A stretch of 64,000 bases of DNA, from positions 1-64,000 of the forward strand of contig NZ_BPQR01000027.1 in NCBI RefSeq assembly GCF_022179345.1, in the 5' to 3' direction. The stretch is from Methylobacterium jeotgali. GTDB taxonomy: Bacteria > Pseudomonadota > Alphaproteobacteria > Rhizobiales > Beijerinckiaceae. The stretch's first letter is position 1. Each line of letters begins with the position of its first letter. The notes below the pieces were generated by a model that was not told the DNA's origin, did no database searches, and was given only the letters and a program-made list of their open reading frames with translations. Of the stretch, positions 56,395-64,000 are shown one piece after another. The translations under genes were made by a program, and so were the position numbers.

Positions 56395-58842
56395 TCACAT
56401 GCCAATATTCGACTGCGACTGGTTTCCGCCGCCTGGGTTCTGGTTGTCATAGAGCAGTCCCCCCATCGACATGTTGCCGACGAGCAGGTTGGTGGTCGCG
56501 GTGTTTCGCAGGACGACGCTGTGCGTCATGTTTCCTTGCGCGTGGCCGGGCGTTGCCTTCTTGAAGATGCAGGCGACGACGACACAATTCGTCCCGGCGA
56601 TGTCGAGCCCGATCGGGTTGCCTCGAATGCCGGCCGTCGTGAAGCTGACGCCGTTGAACCGGCAGTCGCTCGCGCCCGGCCTGACGATGGCGCCCTGCCC
56701 TGAGTTCTGGTTGAACCAGCCGCCCTCGACCGAGATGTCGAAGCAGTCGACGCCGATATCGAGGCCGGGATAGGCACCGGCCTCGGGGTTGTTGCCCGTT
56801 TGCGCGCCCGCTCCGCAGAACCAGATGTTCGAGAACCGCGACTGCGAGCACTTGTCGAGCTTGCTGCCGCGATGGGTACTGTCGATCATCGAGTTGGTGA
56901 TCGTCATGTACTGAGGGCGACGGCCGTGCGTGTTCGTCGTCGCGTCGGCGATAATGCCCCACTCGCCGCCCAGGCATGAGATGTGATCGAGGTTCAGCCC
57001 CTCGCAGTTATTGATGAGCCGGATCGTTCCGTACTGCGCGTAGCCCGGCACGTTCGGACATTCGAGGCGCCCCTGAACCCAAAAATTATCGATCGCGCCC
57101 CGGTAACTACCGTCTTGCTGCACCGTGTCAGTGCCCTGATTGAGAAGGCCGATCAGGCTATAGCTCGCCGCGTAGAACTGGTGAAACAAGTTGTTGTTTC
57201 CGCCGATGACGGCATAAGCAACCGCCGTATTCCATGCGCTGATGTTGCGATAGCTGCCCCAGTTGCCCTGAATAAGGAAGCCGCGGGCCGCCTCGATCCC
57301 TGGCAGACCGCCGTCGAACCGCACCCCCAGGTCTGAGACGCCGCTGAGGATCGTGTCGCCGACGGAGATGATCGCTCGGTCCTGCCGGTCGGCCGCCATC
57401 TGCAGCATCGTGTTCTGTCGGCCCTGCCCCATCAGCCTGACGCACGAGCCGATATTCAGGGTGTCGCGAACGGTGATGACCCCTTGAGGCAGCACGACAC
57501 AGCCGGCACCGAAGCCGCGCCCGTCGATCATTCCGGCGGCGGCGTTCAGCGCTGCCTGGATCGCGGGGGCCATGTCCGAGCCGTTCGCCCGAACATTGTA
57601 GGGAGGCGCATAGGTGTCGATGTAGAGAATGGATGTTGCGCCGGTCGAACCGGGCGTGAAGTTGCCAGCGTGCCAGATTTCGTTGCCGTTGACGCGCGGT
57701 CCTAATGCTCCGTTCTCTGTAACGAAGTTGAAGAAGCCGCCGGCCTGCCCGGTGTAGAGCGAGATTTGCTTTGTTATGGCGTGGCCGTATCCGACGAGCC
57801 CGACGCGGTTTCCGTACAGATCGCGGAAATCGATGAAGCCGGTGCGATCGGCCTCGCCTGTCACCACATCGACGAAACCGATCCCGCCTCCGCCGTACCC
57901 TCGAAACAACGGCGCCGTCGCGATGCCGGTGAGCGTTGGGTTGGCGCGGTCCGCCTTGCTGCTCATCGCGGCCTGCGCCTGGTCGCGCGCGCTCTCGGCC
58001 TGGCTGCGGGCCGTGTTGGCCGCGCTGGCGCTGTTGCCGGCGTTCGTCGACTGTTGGGTCGCGGTGTCCCGCGCCGCCTCAGCCTGCCCCCGTGCGGTCT
58101 GCGCGGCCGTGTTAGCGCCCTGCGCGGCAGCATTGGCGCTCTGTGCGGCAGCGTTAGCGCTATCGGCCCCCGAGCGGGCCGTGACGGCGCTGGTCGCCGC
58201 GGCCGCCGCCGCATCCTTGAACGAGCTGGCGGCGTCACGAGCTGCCTCGGCCGCCGTGCGCGCTGTGCCTGCCGCCGAGGCCGACCCAGCCGCGCCGCCG
58301 GCTGACCCGGCCGCAGCATCCCGCGAGGACACGGCCGCGTCGCGGGCCGCCTCGGCGCCGGCCTTGGCCGCGGCCGCGGCCGCGACGGCCTGGCCCGCCG
58401 CCGACGTGCCGCCCGCGATGAGCTCGACGGCCTCGTCTACGGCGTCGAGCGCGTCGGCCACGTCCGTGAAGTCGCGGCGGACCTCTTGGCCGAACACCGC
58501 GACCTTATCGAGCTCGGCCTCGAGGTTGGCGGCGCGGATCACGCCTCCGAAGGTGACGTCAGTCTCGCGCTCCGGCGTGCGCGCCCCCTCGATCCGCACG
58601 ACGTCGCCGGCGGCCCTCGGCGTGGTGAAGGTCACGACCGGAAAGCTCGGCGCCGGGCCGAGCAGGGCGACGGTGAAGCCCGCCGCCACCGTCAGGAAGC
58701 GGCCGGAGACGCCCTTGATGCGCACGCGCAGGTCGAGCGGCGAGTAGACCTTGAACGTGTTCGGCTGGAACGCAGTCTGCCCAGCCGCCGCCACGAAGTC
58801 CTGCCGGCGCGCCTGGCGCGGGATCGGGTACAGCGTGCTCAT
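56395..58842 (-). CDS. Prophage tail fibre / tailspike with T7 gp17-like N terminus
   Basis: The 815-residue protein has three parts. Residues 1-130 resemble the T7 gp17 particle-binding domain (FQPNTFKVYSPLDLRVRIKG, then VTFGGVIRAANLEAELDKVA). Residues about 130-295 are an Ala-rich coiled coil with repeated AEAARDAA and SANAAAQ units. The remainder holds a beta-helix, pectate-lyase-like tailspike body (GCVVLPQGVITVRDTLNIGS, GVSDLGVRFDGGLPG, INNCEGLNLDHISCLGGEWG). It should bind and perhaps cleave a surface polysaccharide of the host. The beta-helix part is AT-richer than its neighbours, as in exchanged receptor-binding modules. It ends 22 bp before the endolysin start. Confidence 0.8.
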   Translation of the reverse strand: MSTLYPIPRQARRQDFVAAAGQTAFQPNTFKVYSPLDLRVRIKGVSGRFLTVAAGFTVALLGPAPSFPVVTFTTPRAAGDVVRIEGARTPERETDVTFGGVIRAANLEAELDKVAVFGQEVRRDFTDVADALDAVDEAVELIAGGTSAAGQAVAAAAAAKAGAEAARDAAVSSRDAAAGSAGGAAGSASAAGTARTAAEAARDAASSFKDAAAAAATSAVTARSGADSANAAAQSANAAAQGANTAAQTARGQAEAARDTATQQSTNAGNSASAANTARSQAESARDQAQAAMSSKADRANPTLTGIATAPLFRGYGGGGIGFVDVVTGEADRTGFIDFRDLYGNRVGLVGYGHAITKQISLYTGQAGGFFNFVTENGALGPRVNGNEIWHAGNFTPGSTGATSILYIDTYAPPYNVRANGSDMAPAIQAALNAAAGMIDGRGFGAGCVVLPQGVITVRDTLNIGSCVRLMGQGRQNTMLQMAADRQDRAIISVGDTILSGVSDLGVRFDGGLPGIEAARGFLIQGNWGSYRNISAWNTAVAYAVIGGNNNLFHQFYAASYSLIGLLNQGTDTVQQDGSYRGAIDNFWVQGRLECPNVPGYAQYGTIRLINNCEGLNLDHISCLGGEWGIIADATTNTHGRRPQYMTITNSMIDSTHRGSKLDKCSQSRFSNIWFCGAGAQTGNNPEAGAYPGLDIGVDCFDISVEGGWFNQNSGQGAIVRPGASDCRFNGVSFTTAGIRGNPIGLDIAGTNCVVVACIFKKATPGHAQGNMTHSVVLRNTATTNLLVGNMSMGGLLYDNQNPGGGNQSQSNIGM

Positions 58843-58905
58843 GGTCCTGCCGGCCGCGGGTGTCGGGCCTGCAGGATCGGGGCGTGCGACCCCTGTTAAG
58901 CGGGG

Positions 58906-61488
58906 CTAACGGTGGAGTGCGCGCTCGAGGCGCGGGCCGCGGCGGGGCGCCAGGTCGCCGGGCTCCCAGAACATCTCCTGTCCGGTCTCTCGCCGCAACC
59001 GGCTCTGCTGCTCGCTGAAATTCTTCGAGGCTTCCGGGTCGAGCAGGTATTGCAACTGGTCGAGGAACACGCGGCGGTAGGCGGCCCGGATCGGCCACAA
59101 GCTCGATAGCACCGGCGTGTAGCGGCCGATCGCGCCGACGACCTCGCGCCCGGCGTGCGTCGGCTTGCCCTGTACGAGCTCCTGCGCGTTGCCGATCGTC
59201 AACTTGAGGGCGTCGGAGCCCGCGCCGATGGTCGGCCCGGCGATCTGCTCTCCGAGCGACTGCCCGAGCCGGTTCACGTCGGCGAACATGTAGTCGCCCA
59301 TGATGCCGAAACCGCCGCCGGTGCCGAGCGCCTGTATCCAGAACCGGGGATCGTCCATCGGCTGCGGGTCCTTCCCGTTGGCGATGGCCTTCAACTGGAT
59401 CGCGAGGGCGCCGGCGATCGTGAGGCCGAGCGCCAGGCCGCCGGCATAGGCAGCCCCGCGCGGCTTCGAGACGCCGACCTCGCGCATGATCGCCTCGAGC
59501 TGCAGCGTCGTGAAGGAGAGGCTGAACGTCTTGAACTGCAGCACGCCCTGCAGGAGCTCGCCCGCGGCCGTGCCGCGAGGCGCGGCCCCGCCGACGACGG
59601 ATTTCGCCCGCACGGTGCCCTCGGGAACGGCGCGCTCGGTCTGGCCGAGGATCATCTCGAGGTACTTCTCGGCCACGCGCCGGGCGCCGGCGGCGGCCTG
59701 GTCGCGGGCGAGCGCCTGATCCGTGGCGTCGATGCCGAGGAGCTGCTGCACCTTCGGCAGGGCAGGCGCGTCCGCCAAGCCGGCGACGTCGATCGGGCGC
59801 AGGAAGCCGGCGCTTCCCGGCTTCGGCCGGTGCATCTCCACCGAGCGCATCACGTCCCAGTCCGTGGCGTCGATGCCGTAGCCGGCCATCGTGTCCCGCA
59901 GCGGTCGCGGCAGCTCGTCGAAGCGGCGGCCGGCCTGGTCGGCGAGCGTCGCCTCGAACTCGCGGGCGAAGACGTGTTTCCTCGCCTGCGTCATCGGCGC
60001 CAGGCCGGACCACGTGACAGTCCGGTCGGCGAGCCAGCGGGACCACTCCCGGCCGCCGAGCGTGCCCGCCCAACGGGCCTCGTCCTGCATGATGTGCACG
60101 AAGTCGTCGAGGAGGATGCCGGAGCGCACCGCCTCCTCGCGCGTGCCGCGGCGGCCGGTGTGGAGCACCGCGCCGAGAGCGCCGCCCATGGGCAGGCCGG
60201 AGAGGAAGCGGGCGGCGGCGTCGATGAACGGATCGGTCGCGGCCGCCGTGATCGATGCGGACCCGAGCACGGCGGATGTGAGCACGTTCCGGACGTCGCC
60301 GAAGCCGGCCGCGACGGCGCTCGACACGACCTGGCGGCCGCGCACGTACTGGTACACGCTGTCGATGCGATAGCCGAGGTAGTTGAGCTTCTCGGCGATG
60401 CCCTCGGCCGTCTTCGCGCCGGCGTTGTAGAGCGACGGCTTGCCGGCGACGGCCTTCGCCGCCTCGGCCGTCACCACCTGCTTCATCCACTCCACCATGG
60501 CGCCGGGGTTCGGGCCGAGGATTTCCATGGTGGCGATGTCGGCCGACATGCCGTTCACGTGCTCGAAGACGCTGCGGATCGGGTCGCCGTGCCCGAACTC
60601 ACGGTCGTAGGACAGCCAGGCGTCGGCGTCCTTGAAGACGAGGAAACGATGGTCCGCCCGCTGCGAGGCGAGCGAGCCGCGGCCCCGCGCCTGCATCGTC
60701 GGCGCACGGTGCGCCCATCCGTCCGTGGTGATGGTGTCGAACACGTGGTCGAGGCTCGCCTCGAGGCGAGCCTCCGTCATGGTGCCGCCGCTGAGAGGAT
60801 CGCGCATCCGCTCGCGGTCGAGGAGCGGCCGCACGAAATCCTTCCACGGCTCGCGGCCGGCCTGGAGGAGTGCCGCGGCGTCGTGCCCCTGCGGCAGGCC
60901 CCATTTCTCGAGCTTGCCGATCGCGCCGCCGGCGGCGTTGAACCGCTGCCGCAGCAGCTCGAAGGTCTCGCCGATCGCGCCCGACAGCGCCTTCGCTTCC
61001 GGCGTCGTCTCCTCGCCGAACAGGCCGCGCACCACGTCGTCGACCATCGGCCGGTTGCGTCGGGCGCCGGTGGCGAAGTCCCTCCGGAAGGTCGAGAGCA
61101 CGTCGGCCATGGCGCCGTGCGCAAGAGACGTGATCGCCTTCGCGCGGCCGGCGACGGAGCTGGTGCCGGCATAGCCGTAATGCTCGAGGAGGTTGAGGGC
61201 GGCCGAGAAGATGTCCGGCCGGCCCTTCGCGTCGCGGTAGCCCTGCAGGTACTCCGCGTTCCGCGCTCGGGCGCCGTCCTGCAGCAGGACGCGCCGCCGC
61301 GTCTCGGCGGCCTCGTAGCGCAGCTCGGCGGCGAGCGCGTCCTTGGCGGCCGCGGCCGCCGCGTCGTCGCCCAGCGACAGCCGCGCCTGAGCGAACTGCT
61401 CGTCGAAGCGCGCCTGCAGCTCGGCCGCCTCCTCGCGCGACAGCGCGCCCTGATCGACCGCGGAGATGAGGCAGTCACGGAAGGCCAT
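58906..61488 (-). CDS. Prophage internal-virion / large polyvalent-type protein
   Basis: The 860-residue protein begins MAFRDCLISAVDQGALSREE with helical repeats, then a conserved central part SLYNAGAKTAEGIAEKLNYL, VSSAVAAGFGDVRNVLTSAV and LGSASITAAATDPFIDAAAR, typical of LPD38-like proteins in podovirus genomes. Two hydrophobic stretches occur (AYAGGLALGLTIAGALAIQL near 680, GFGIMGDYMFADVNRLGQSL beyond). Such proteins are thought to be packed in the head and ejected with DNA. No enzyme motif was seen. It lies 63 bp before the tail fibre gene. Confidence 0.65.
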   Translation of the reverse strand: MAFRDCLISAVDQGALSREEAAELQARFDEQFAQARLSLGDDAAAAAAKDALAAELRYEAAETRRRVLLQDGARARNAEYLQGYRDAKGRPDIFSAALNLLEHYGYAGTSSVAGRAKAITSLAHGAMADVLSTFRRDFATGARRNRPMVDDVVRGLFGEETTPEAKALSGAIGETFELLRQRFNAAGGAIGKLEKWGLPQGHDAAALLQAGREPWKDFVRPLLDRERMRDPLSGGTMTEARLEASLDHVFDTITTDGWAHRAPTMQARGRGSLASQRADHRFLVFKDADAWLSYDREFGHGDPIRSVFEHVNGMSADIATMEILGPNPGAMVEWMKQVVTAEAAKAVAGKPSLYNAGAKTAEGIAEKLNYLGYRIDSVYQYVRGRQVVSSAVAAGFGDVRNVLTSAVLGSASITAAATDPFIDAAARFLSGLPMGGALGAVLHTGRRGTREEAVRSGILLDDFVHIMQDEARWAGTLGGREWSRWLADRTVTWSGLAPMTQARKHVFAREFEATLADQAGRRFDELPRPLRDTMAGYGIDATDWDVMRSVEMHRPKPGSAGFLRPIDVAGLADAPALPKVQQLLGIDATDQALARDQAAAGARRVAEKYLEMILGQTERAVPEGTVRAKSVVGGAAPRGTAAGELLQGVLQFKTFSLSFTTLQLEAIMREVGVSKPRGAAYAGGLALGLTIAGALAIQLKAIANGKDPQPMDDPRFWIQALGTGGGFGIMGDYMFADVNRLGQSLGEQIAGPTIGAGSDALKLTIGNAQELVQGKPTHAGREVVGAIGRYTPVLSSLWPIRAAYRRVFLDQLQYLLDPEASKNFSEQQSRLRRETGQEMFWEPGDLAPRRGPRLERALHR

Positions 61489-61505
61489 GGTCCCTCGCCA
61501 ACCTT

Positions 61506-61778
61506 CTAATAGTCGTCGTCTTGATCGAAGTCGTAATCTTCGATGATTTCATGTTCGATCTTATTGCGCTCGTCGTCTGTGAGGAGATCAATGATATCTA
61601 AATCATCATCAGCGCGAACCGAGATCAGAGATATTTCGGGCGGCTCGCCTGGCTCACTATCCTCTGGAAGGCAGAATGTCCTGGCAGGCGAACCGTAGTG
61701 TTCGATCTCGAATTCCACATCGAGCGTGCCACCAGAGCCGCGAGGATCGGCGCACGTGTGATAGGCGACGGCCATCAT
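61506..61778 (-). CDS. Prophage small acidic protein, 90 residues
   Basis: The protein opens MMAVAYHTCADPRGSGGTLD and ends in a strongly acidic tail with DDDLDIIDLLTDDERNK and DYDFDQDDDY. It is compositionally distinct from its neighbours, the AT-richest gene of the window. The TAG stop of the upstream gene is followed at once by ATGATG, so start is at 61778 or 61775. Small acidic proteins are often DNA mimics or antitoxins; because the upstream protein has a RelA/SpoT-like segment, an antitoxin role is possible, but this is inference only. Confidence 0.7.
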   Translation of the reverse strand: MMAVAYHTCADPRGSGGTLDVEFEIEHYGSPARTFCLPEDSEPGEPPEISLISVRADDDLDIIDLLTDDERNKIEHEIIEDYDFDQDDDY

Positions 61779-64000
61779 CTACCCCTTGCAAGCGTCTACA
61801 AGATCACCGAACAGGTCGCCGCGATCAGCCTCGCCGAGGGCGGCCTCGCGGGTCAGCATCCGCGCGTCACCACCATCCTCGCGGGTTCCGAGCGGCACGG
61901 CGTCGAACAGGGACGGTTCACCCTGCACGGCGGTCGCCGGCGGCGGCGCGTTGCCTTCGCGGGCGCCAGCCGCCATATTCGGCTCGGAGGCTCCCGTGGC
62001 ATCGTTCATCAACTGGGATTGGCGTCCCGCCCTGCTCGACGTCTCGGCCGGCAAGGCGTTCGCCGTGCTCGAGCCGGGCGGCTCTTGGAGCAAGGTCGAC
62101 GATCGGGACGTGTTCTTCACCGGGTCCGTCATGGCCGAGCCGGTCTGGCGCGCCACGTTCGAGCCCGTGTTCGGCCCGCTGGTGATCCCGCCGACGCTCT
62201 TCCAGGATGCGTCCGCCCCTTCCATCGCCGCCGAGTAGAGCGCGACAGACCGAGCCTTGAGCGGCTCGTTGTCGACATCGGGGCCGGCGCTGCGCCAGGC
62301 GTTGTAGAGTTCCTGCCCCCCGCTTTTCTTCGCTTTCCACATCGCCGCGGCAGCGATCTGGATTTCCGCCACCGTCCCGTCCGGCGCGCGCACGAGCACC
62401 TTTCGGTCGACGTAGCCGCCCTCGGACGTCTTCCATCCTTCGTCGAGGATGTCGAAGCGCCGCCCCAGCGAAGCCACCACCGCATCGGCCTGCGCCGGCG
62501 TGTCGACGGCAAAGCCGCCGCGCGCCAGGTCCGTGAGCGACGAGGCGTCCCGGTAGCCCTTCCGAGCGATCTTCTCCCGCGCCGTCTCGATCTGCTTGAC
62601 GCCGGGGTTCATGAACCGGGCGCCCGTCTCCTCGGCGATCTCGCCGCCTGCGGTCGCAAGCTCAGGCTGGAAGGCCGTCGCCCGCGCGTGCACGTCCTCG
62701 ACGCTGCGCCCGGCCTGCCCGGCCCGCAGCTCCATGACGCTGCCGATCGCGCGGACGGGCGTTTCCTGGGCCAAATCCGGCTCAGGACGGGCGGGAGCGC
62801 GTTGTGGGCTGTCTGATGCCGGCGGCAGGCTCTCGGCCGCCCTGACCGCCTCTGGCGTGCCGGGCTCGACGACGCGGGCGGGACGCAGCTCCGGGTCGGC
62901 GAGCAGACCGACCAAGCCGCGCCGGTCGATGATGCCCTGTACCTCCTCCAGGAACTCGCGGCCGAGTTTCGGCCGGGCCTCGCCGGCGGCGTTCCGCGCC
63001 GCCAGCCGGTTGAGGGCGTCGGACACTGGGCCGGTGCGCCGGGCGATCCGGGTGAGGATGTCCTCGAGGCGGCCCGCCAGGTCGGCCCGGGCCTCGTTGG
63101 TGCCGCGGGCGAGCACGTTGCCGGCGCTCTCGATCGCGTCGGCCGAGCCGGAGAGCGTCCCGAACAGGCGCTTGTCCTTGCGGAGCTGCGACAGGGCGGT
63201 GTCGAGCACAGCGACCCGCTCGGCCATCAGCGAGCGGGTGGCGTCGGCGGCGCCGAACAGGTCGATCTGATGCTCGGCCGTGAACCCGGCCTCGAGCGCC
63301 TCGCCGATGAGGAGCCGCGCGGCCCGGTCGGTCTCCGGCTGCGCCTTGCCGAGCAGGGACAGGACGGACGCGTGCCGGAGCGGGTCGGCCACCATGGCGC
63401 CGACCGCGGCCGCGTGGCTCGCCGGGACGAGGCCGTTCACCGTCATGCCCCAGGCGGTGTCGGACAGCCGCGCCAGGGCGAGCGCCTGGCGCATCATCGG
63501 CGCCGTCGTCGGCAGGGAGCCGTCCGCCAGGTCCGGCCGGTCGCGGAGCACGCGGGCCGCGTCGATCGCGTCGCCGCTGCCCTCCTGCATGTTCTTTTTG
63601 GCGGCGAGCGCCCGCACGTCCTCGCGGGTCCAGCCGTCCGCCTCTCGCATCAGGAACCCGTCGAGGTTGACGCGGGCTTCGGGGTTCTCGGCCGCCAGGC
63701 GCTTCGCCAGGCCGAGGCGCTGGTGGCCGTCCGCGACGTAGCGGGTGCCGTCCGTCGCCTCGAAGACCAGCACCTTGCCGGAGGCGAGCGGGTCCCACTG
63801 CGACACGGAGCGCAGGCGGTCCGTCACACCCTCGATATCGCCGCCGCCCTTGTACTGGAACGCGGCCGCGTCGGTCTGCAGCTCGCGGGCGTCGAAGCGA
63901 CCGAAGGTGGCGGGCTTGCCGTCGACCGTCTCGACGGCGCCGGCGACGGCCGGCAGCTCCTCGCTGGTGACGCGCAGGCGGTCGGCGCGAGCCGGCGGCA
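61779..64000 (-). CDS. Prophage large polyvalent protein with DdrB/ParB-like and RelA/SpoT-like segments (start outside window)
   Basis: The frame is open from the right edge to a TAG at 61779, 740 codons, so the GTG at 63827 is only an internal codon and the true start lies beyond the window. Near the right edge FQYKGGGDIEGVTDRL and YVADGHQRLGLAKRL are a DdrB-type ParB-like segment, as in polyvalent proteins of phages. Helical repeats follow. Between about 62300 and 62610 are the RelA/SpoT synthetase marks: QIETAREKIARKG, DLARGGFAVDT, EGGYVDRKVLV and VAEIQIAAAAM, fitting the Mg-binding Asp, the G-loop Tyr and the catalytic Glu. About 120 residues of Ser/Pro/Gly-rich tail end the protein. It may act on host nucleotides when ejected; this is inference. 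Confidence 0.65.
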   Translation of the reverse strand, partial: PPARADRLRVTSEELPAVAGAVETVDGKPATFGRFDARELQTDAAAFQYKGGGDIEGVTDRLRSVSQWDPLASGKVLVFEATDGTRYVADGHQRLGLAKRLAAENPEARVNLDGFLMREADGWTREDVRALAAKKNMQEGSGDAIDAARVLRDRPDLADGSLPTTAPMMRQALALARLSDTAWGMTVNGLVPASHAAAVGAMVADPLRHASVLSLLGKAQPETDRAARLLIGEALEAGFTAEHQIDLFGAADATRSLMAERVAVLDTALSQLRKDKRLFGTLSGSADAIESAGNVLARGTNEARADLAGRLEDILTRIARRTGPVSDALNRLAARNAAGEARPKLGREFLEEVQGIIDRRGLVGLLADPELRPARVVEPGTPEAVRAAESLPPASDSPQRAPARPEPDLAQETPVRAIGSVMELRAGQAGRSVEDVHARATAFQPELATAGGEIAEETGARFMNPGVKQIETAREKIARKGYRDASSLTDLARGGFAVDTPAQADAVVASLGRRFDILDEGWKTSEGGYVDRKVLVRAPDGTVAEIQIAAAAMWKAKKSGGQELYNAWRSAGPDVDNEPLKARSVALYSAAMEGADASWKSVGGITSGPNTGSNVARQTGSAMTDPVKNTSRSSTLLQEPPGSSTANALPAETSSRAGRQSQLMNDATGASEPNMAAGAREGNAPPPATAVQGEPSLFDAVPLGTREDGGDARMLTREAALGEADRGDLFGDLVDACKG

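Larger units (their letters stand above)
54213..64000 (-). mobile_element. Prophage with podovirus features, partial (continues past the right edge)
   Basis: All genes from 54272 to the window end are on the minus strand and packed with overlaps or short gaps. In transcription order they encode a polyvalent protein, a small acidic protein, an internal-virion-type protein, a T7-like tail fibre, an endolysin and two small membrane proteins. That is the late half of a podovirus-like genome, tail then lysis. No integrase or repressor is in view, and the left attachment site could not be fixed; the DNA between 53990 and 54212, which includes an AT-richer patch around 54095-54140, is the likely junction. 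Structural and packaging genes should lie to the right. Confidence 0.8.

Noticed and set aside
61779..63827. GTG at 63827 as start of the polyvalent gene
   Set aside because: The frame stays open to 64000 and the upstream residues continue the conserved ParB-like segment, so the start lies outside the window.

Overview
The window is about 70% GC and looks like chromosome of an alphaproteobacterium of the Rhizobiales, most like Methylobacterium/Methylorubrum. This rests on the gene set: hisB-DUF2628-hisH-hisA-hisF-hisE-coaA, petABC, ffh-chorismate mutase-rpsP-rimM, purH beside a heparinase-like gene and rsmB, DUF1674 and DUF2794 proteins, a phasin, bluB, and a tRNA-His remnant with A at the discriminator, as expected in alphaproteobacteria. 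No database search was possible; all family names are from reading the proteins.

Layout. Positions 1-392 are the edge of an integrated element: the first 60 codons of a tyrosine integrase reading out of the window, two short direct repeats, and a 50-nt copy of the 3' part of tRNA-His that should be attR. From 606 to about 11.1 kb come a HAD phosphatase, a two-domain glycosyltransferase, a lytic transglycosylase, a NepR-like/receiver fusion, an L,D-transpeptidase, a phasin and a PAS kinase-like protein that lacks its phospho-acceptor His. Acetyl-CoA synthetase and an MHS-type transporter follow (11.4-15.4 kb). The minus strand from 15.5 to 21.7 kb holds a DUF6492 glycosyltransferase, purH, a heparinase-like gene and rsmB. 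From 21.7 to 30 kb are a DUF1674 assembly factor, a second L,D-transpeptidase, bluB, DUF2794, a Bax-inhibitor-like protein, the YbbP/YbbA ABC system with divergent tesA, and a 2',3'-cyclic phosphodiesterase. The his-coaA operon runs 34.9 to 30.0 kb; mtnP and petABC (cytochrome bc1) follow. Then come a MATE exporter, an MsbA-like ABC exporter, trmL, hemF coupled to a RecD-like helicase, an aspartate aminotransferase, hslVU coupled to an EamA exporter, and the ffh/rpsP/rimM operon (49.9-52.9 kb).

From about 54.2 kb to the right end is part of a prophage with podovirus features, all on the minus strand and ending in a strong terminator at 54213-54237. In transcription order it carries a large polyvalent protein (start outside the window), a small acidic protein, an 860-residue internal-virion-type protein, a tail fibre with a T7 gp17-like N terminus, a muramidase endolysin and two small membrane proteins that complete the lysis cassette. 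The polyvalent protein contains a DdrB/ParB-like segment and a segment with RelA/SpoT-type synthetase motifs, and the small acidic gene follows it with no gap. That pair is the most speculative but most interesting lead in the window. No integrase, CRISPR array, insertion sequence, rRNA or complete tRNA was seen.
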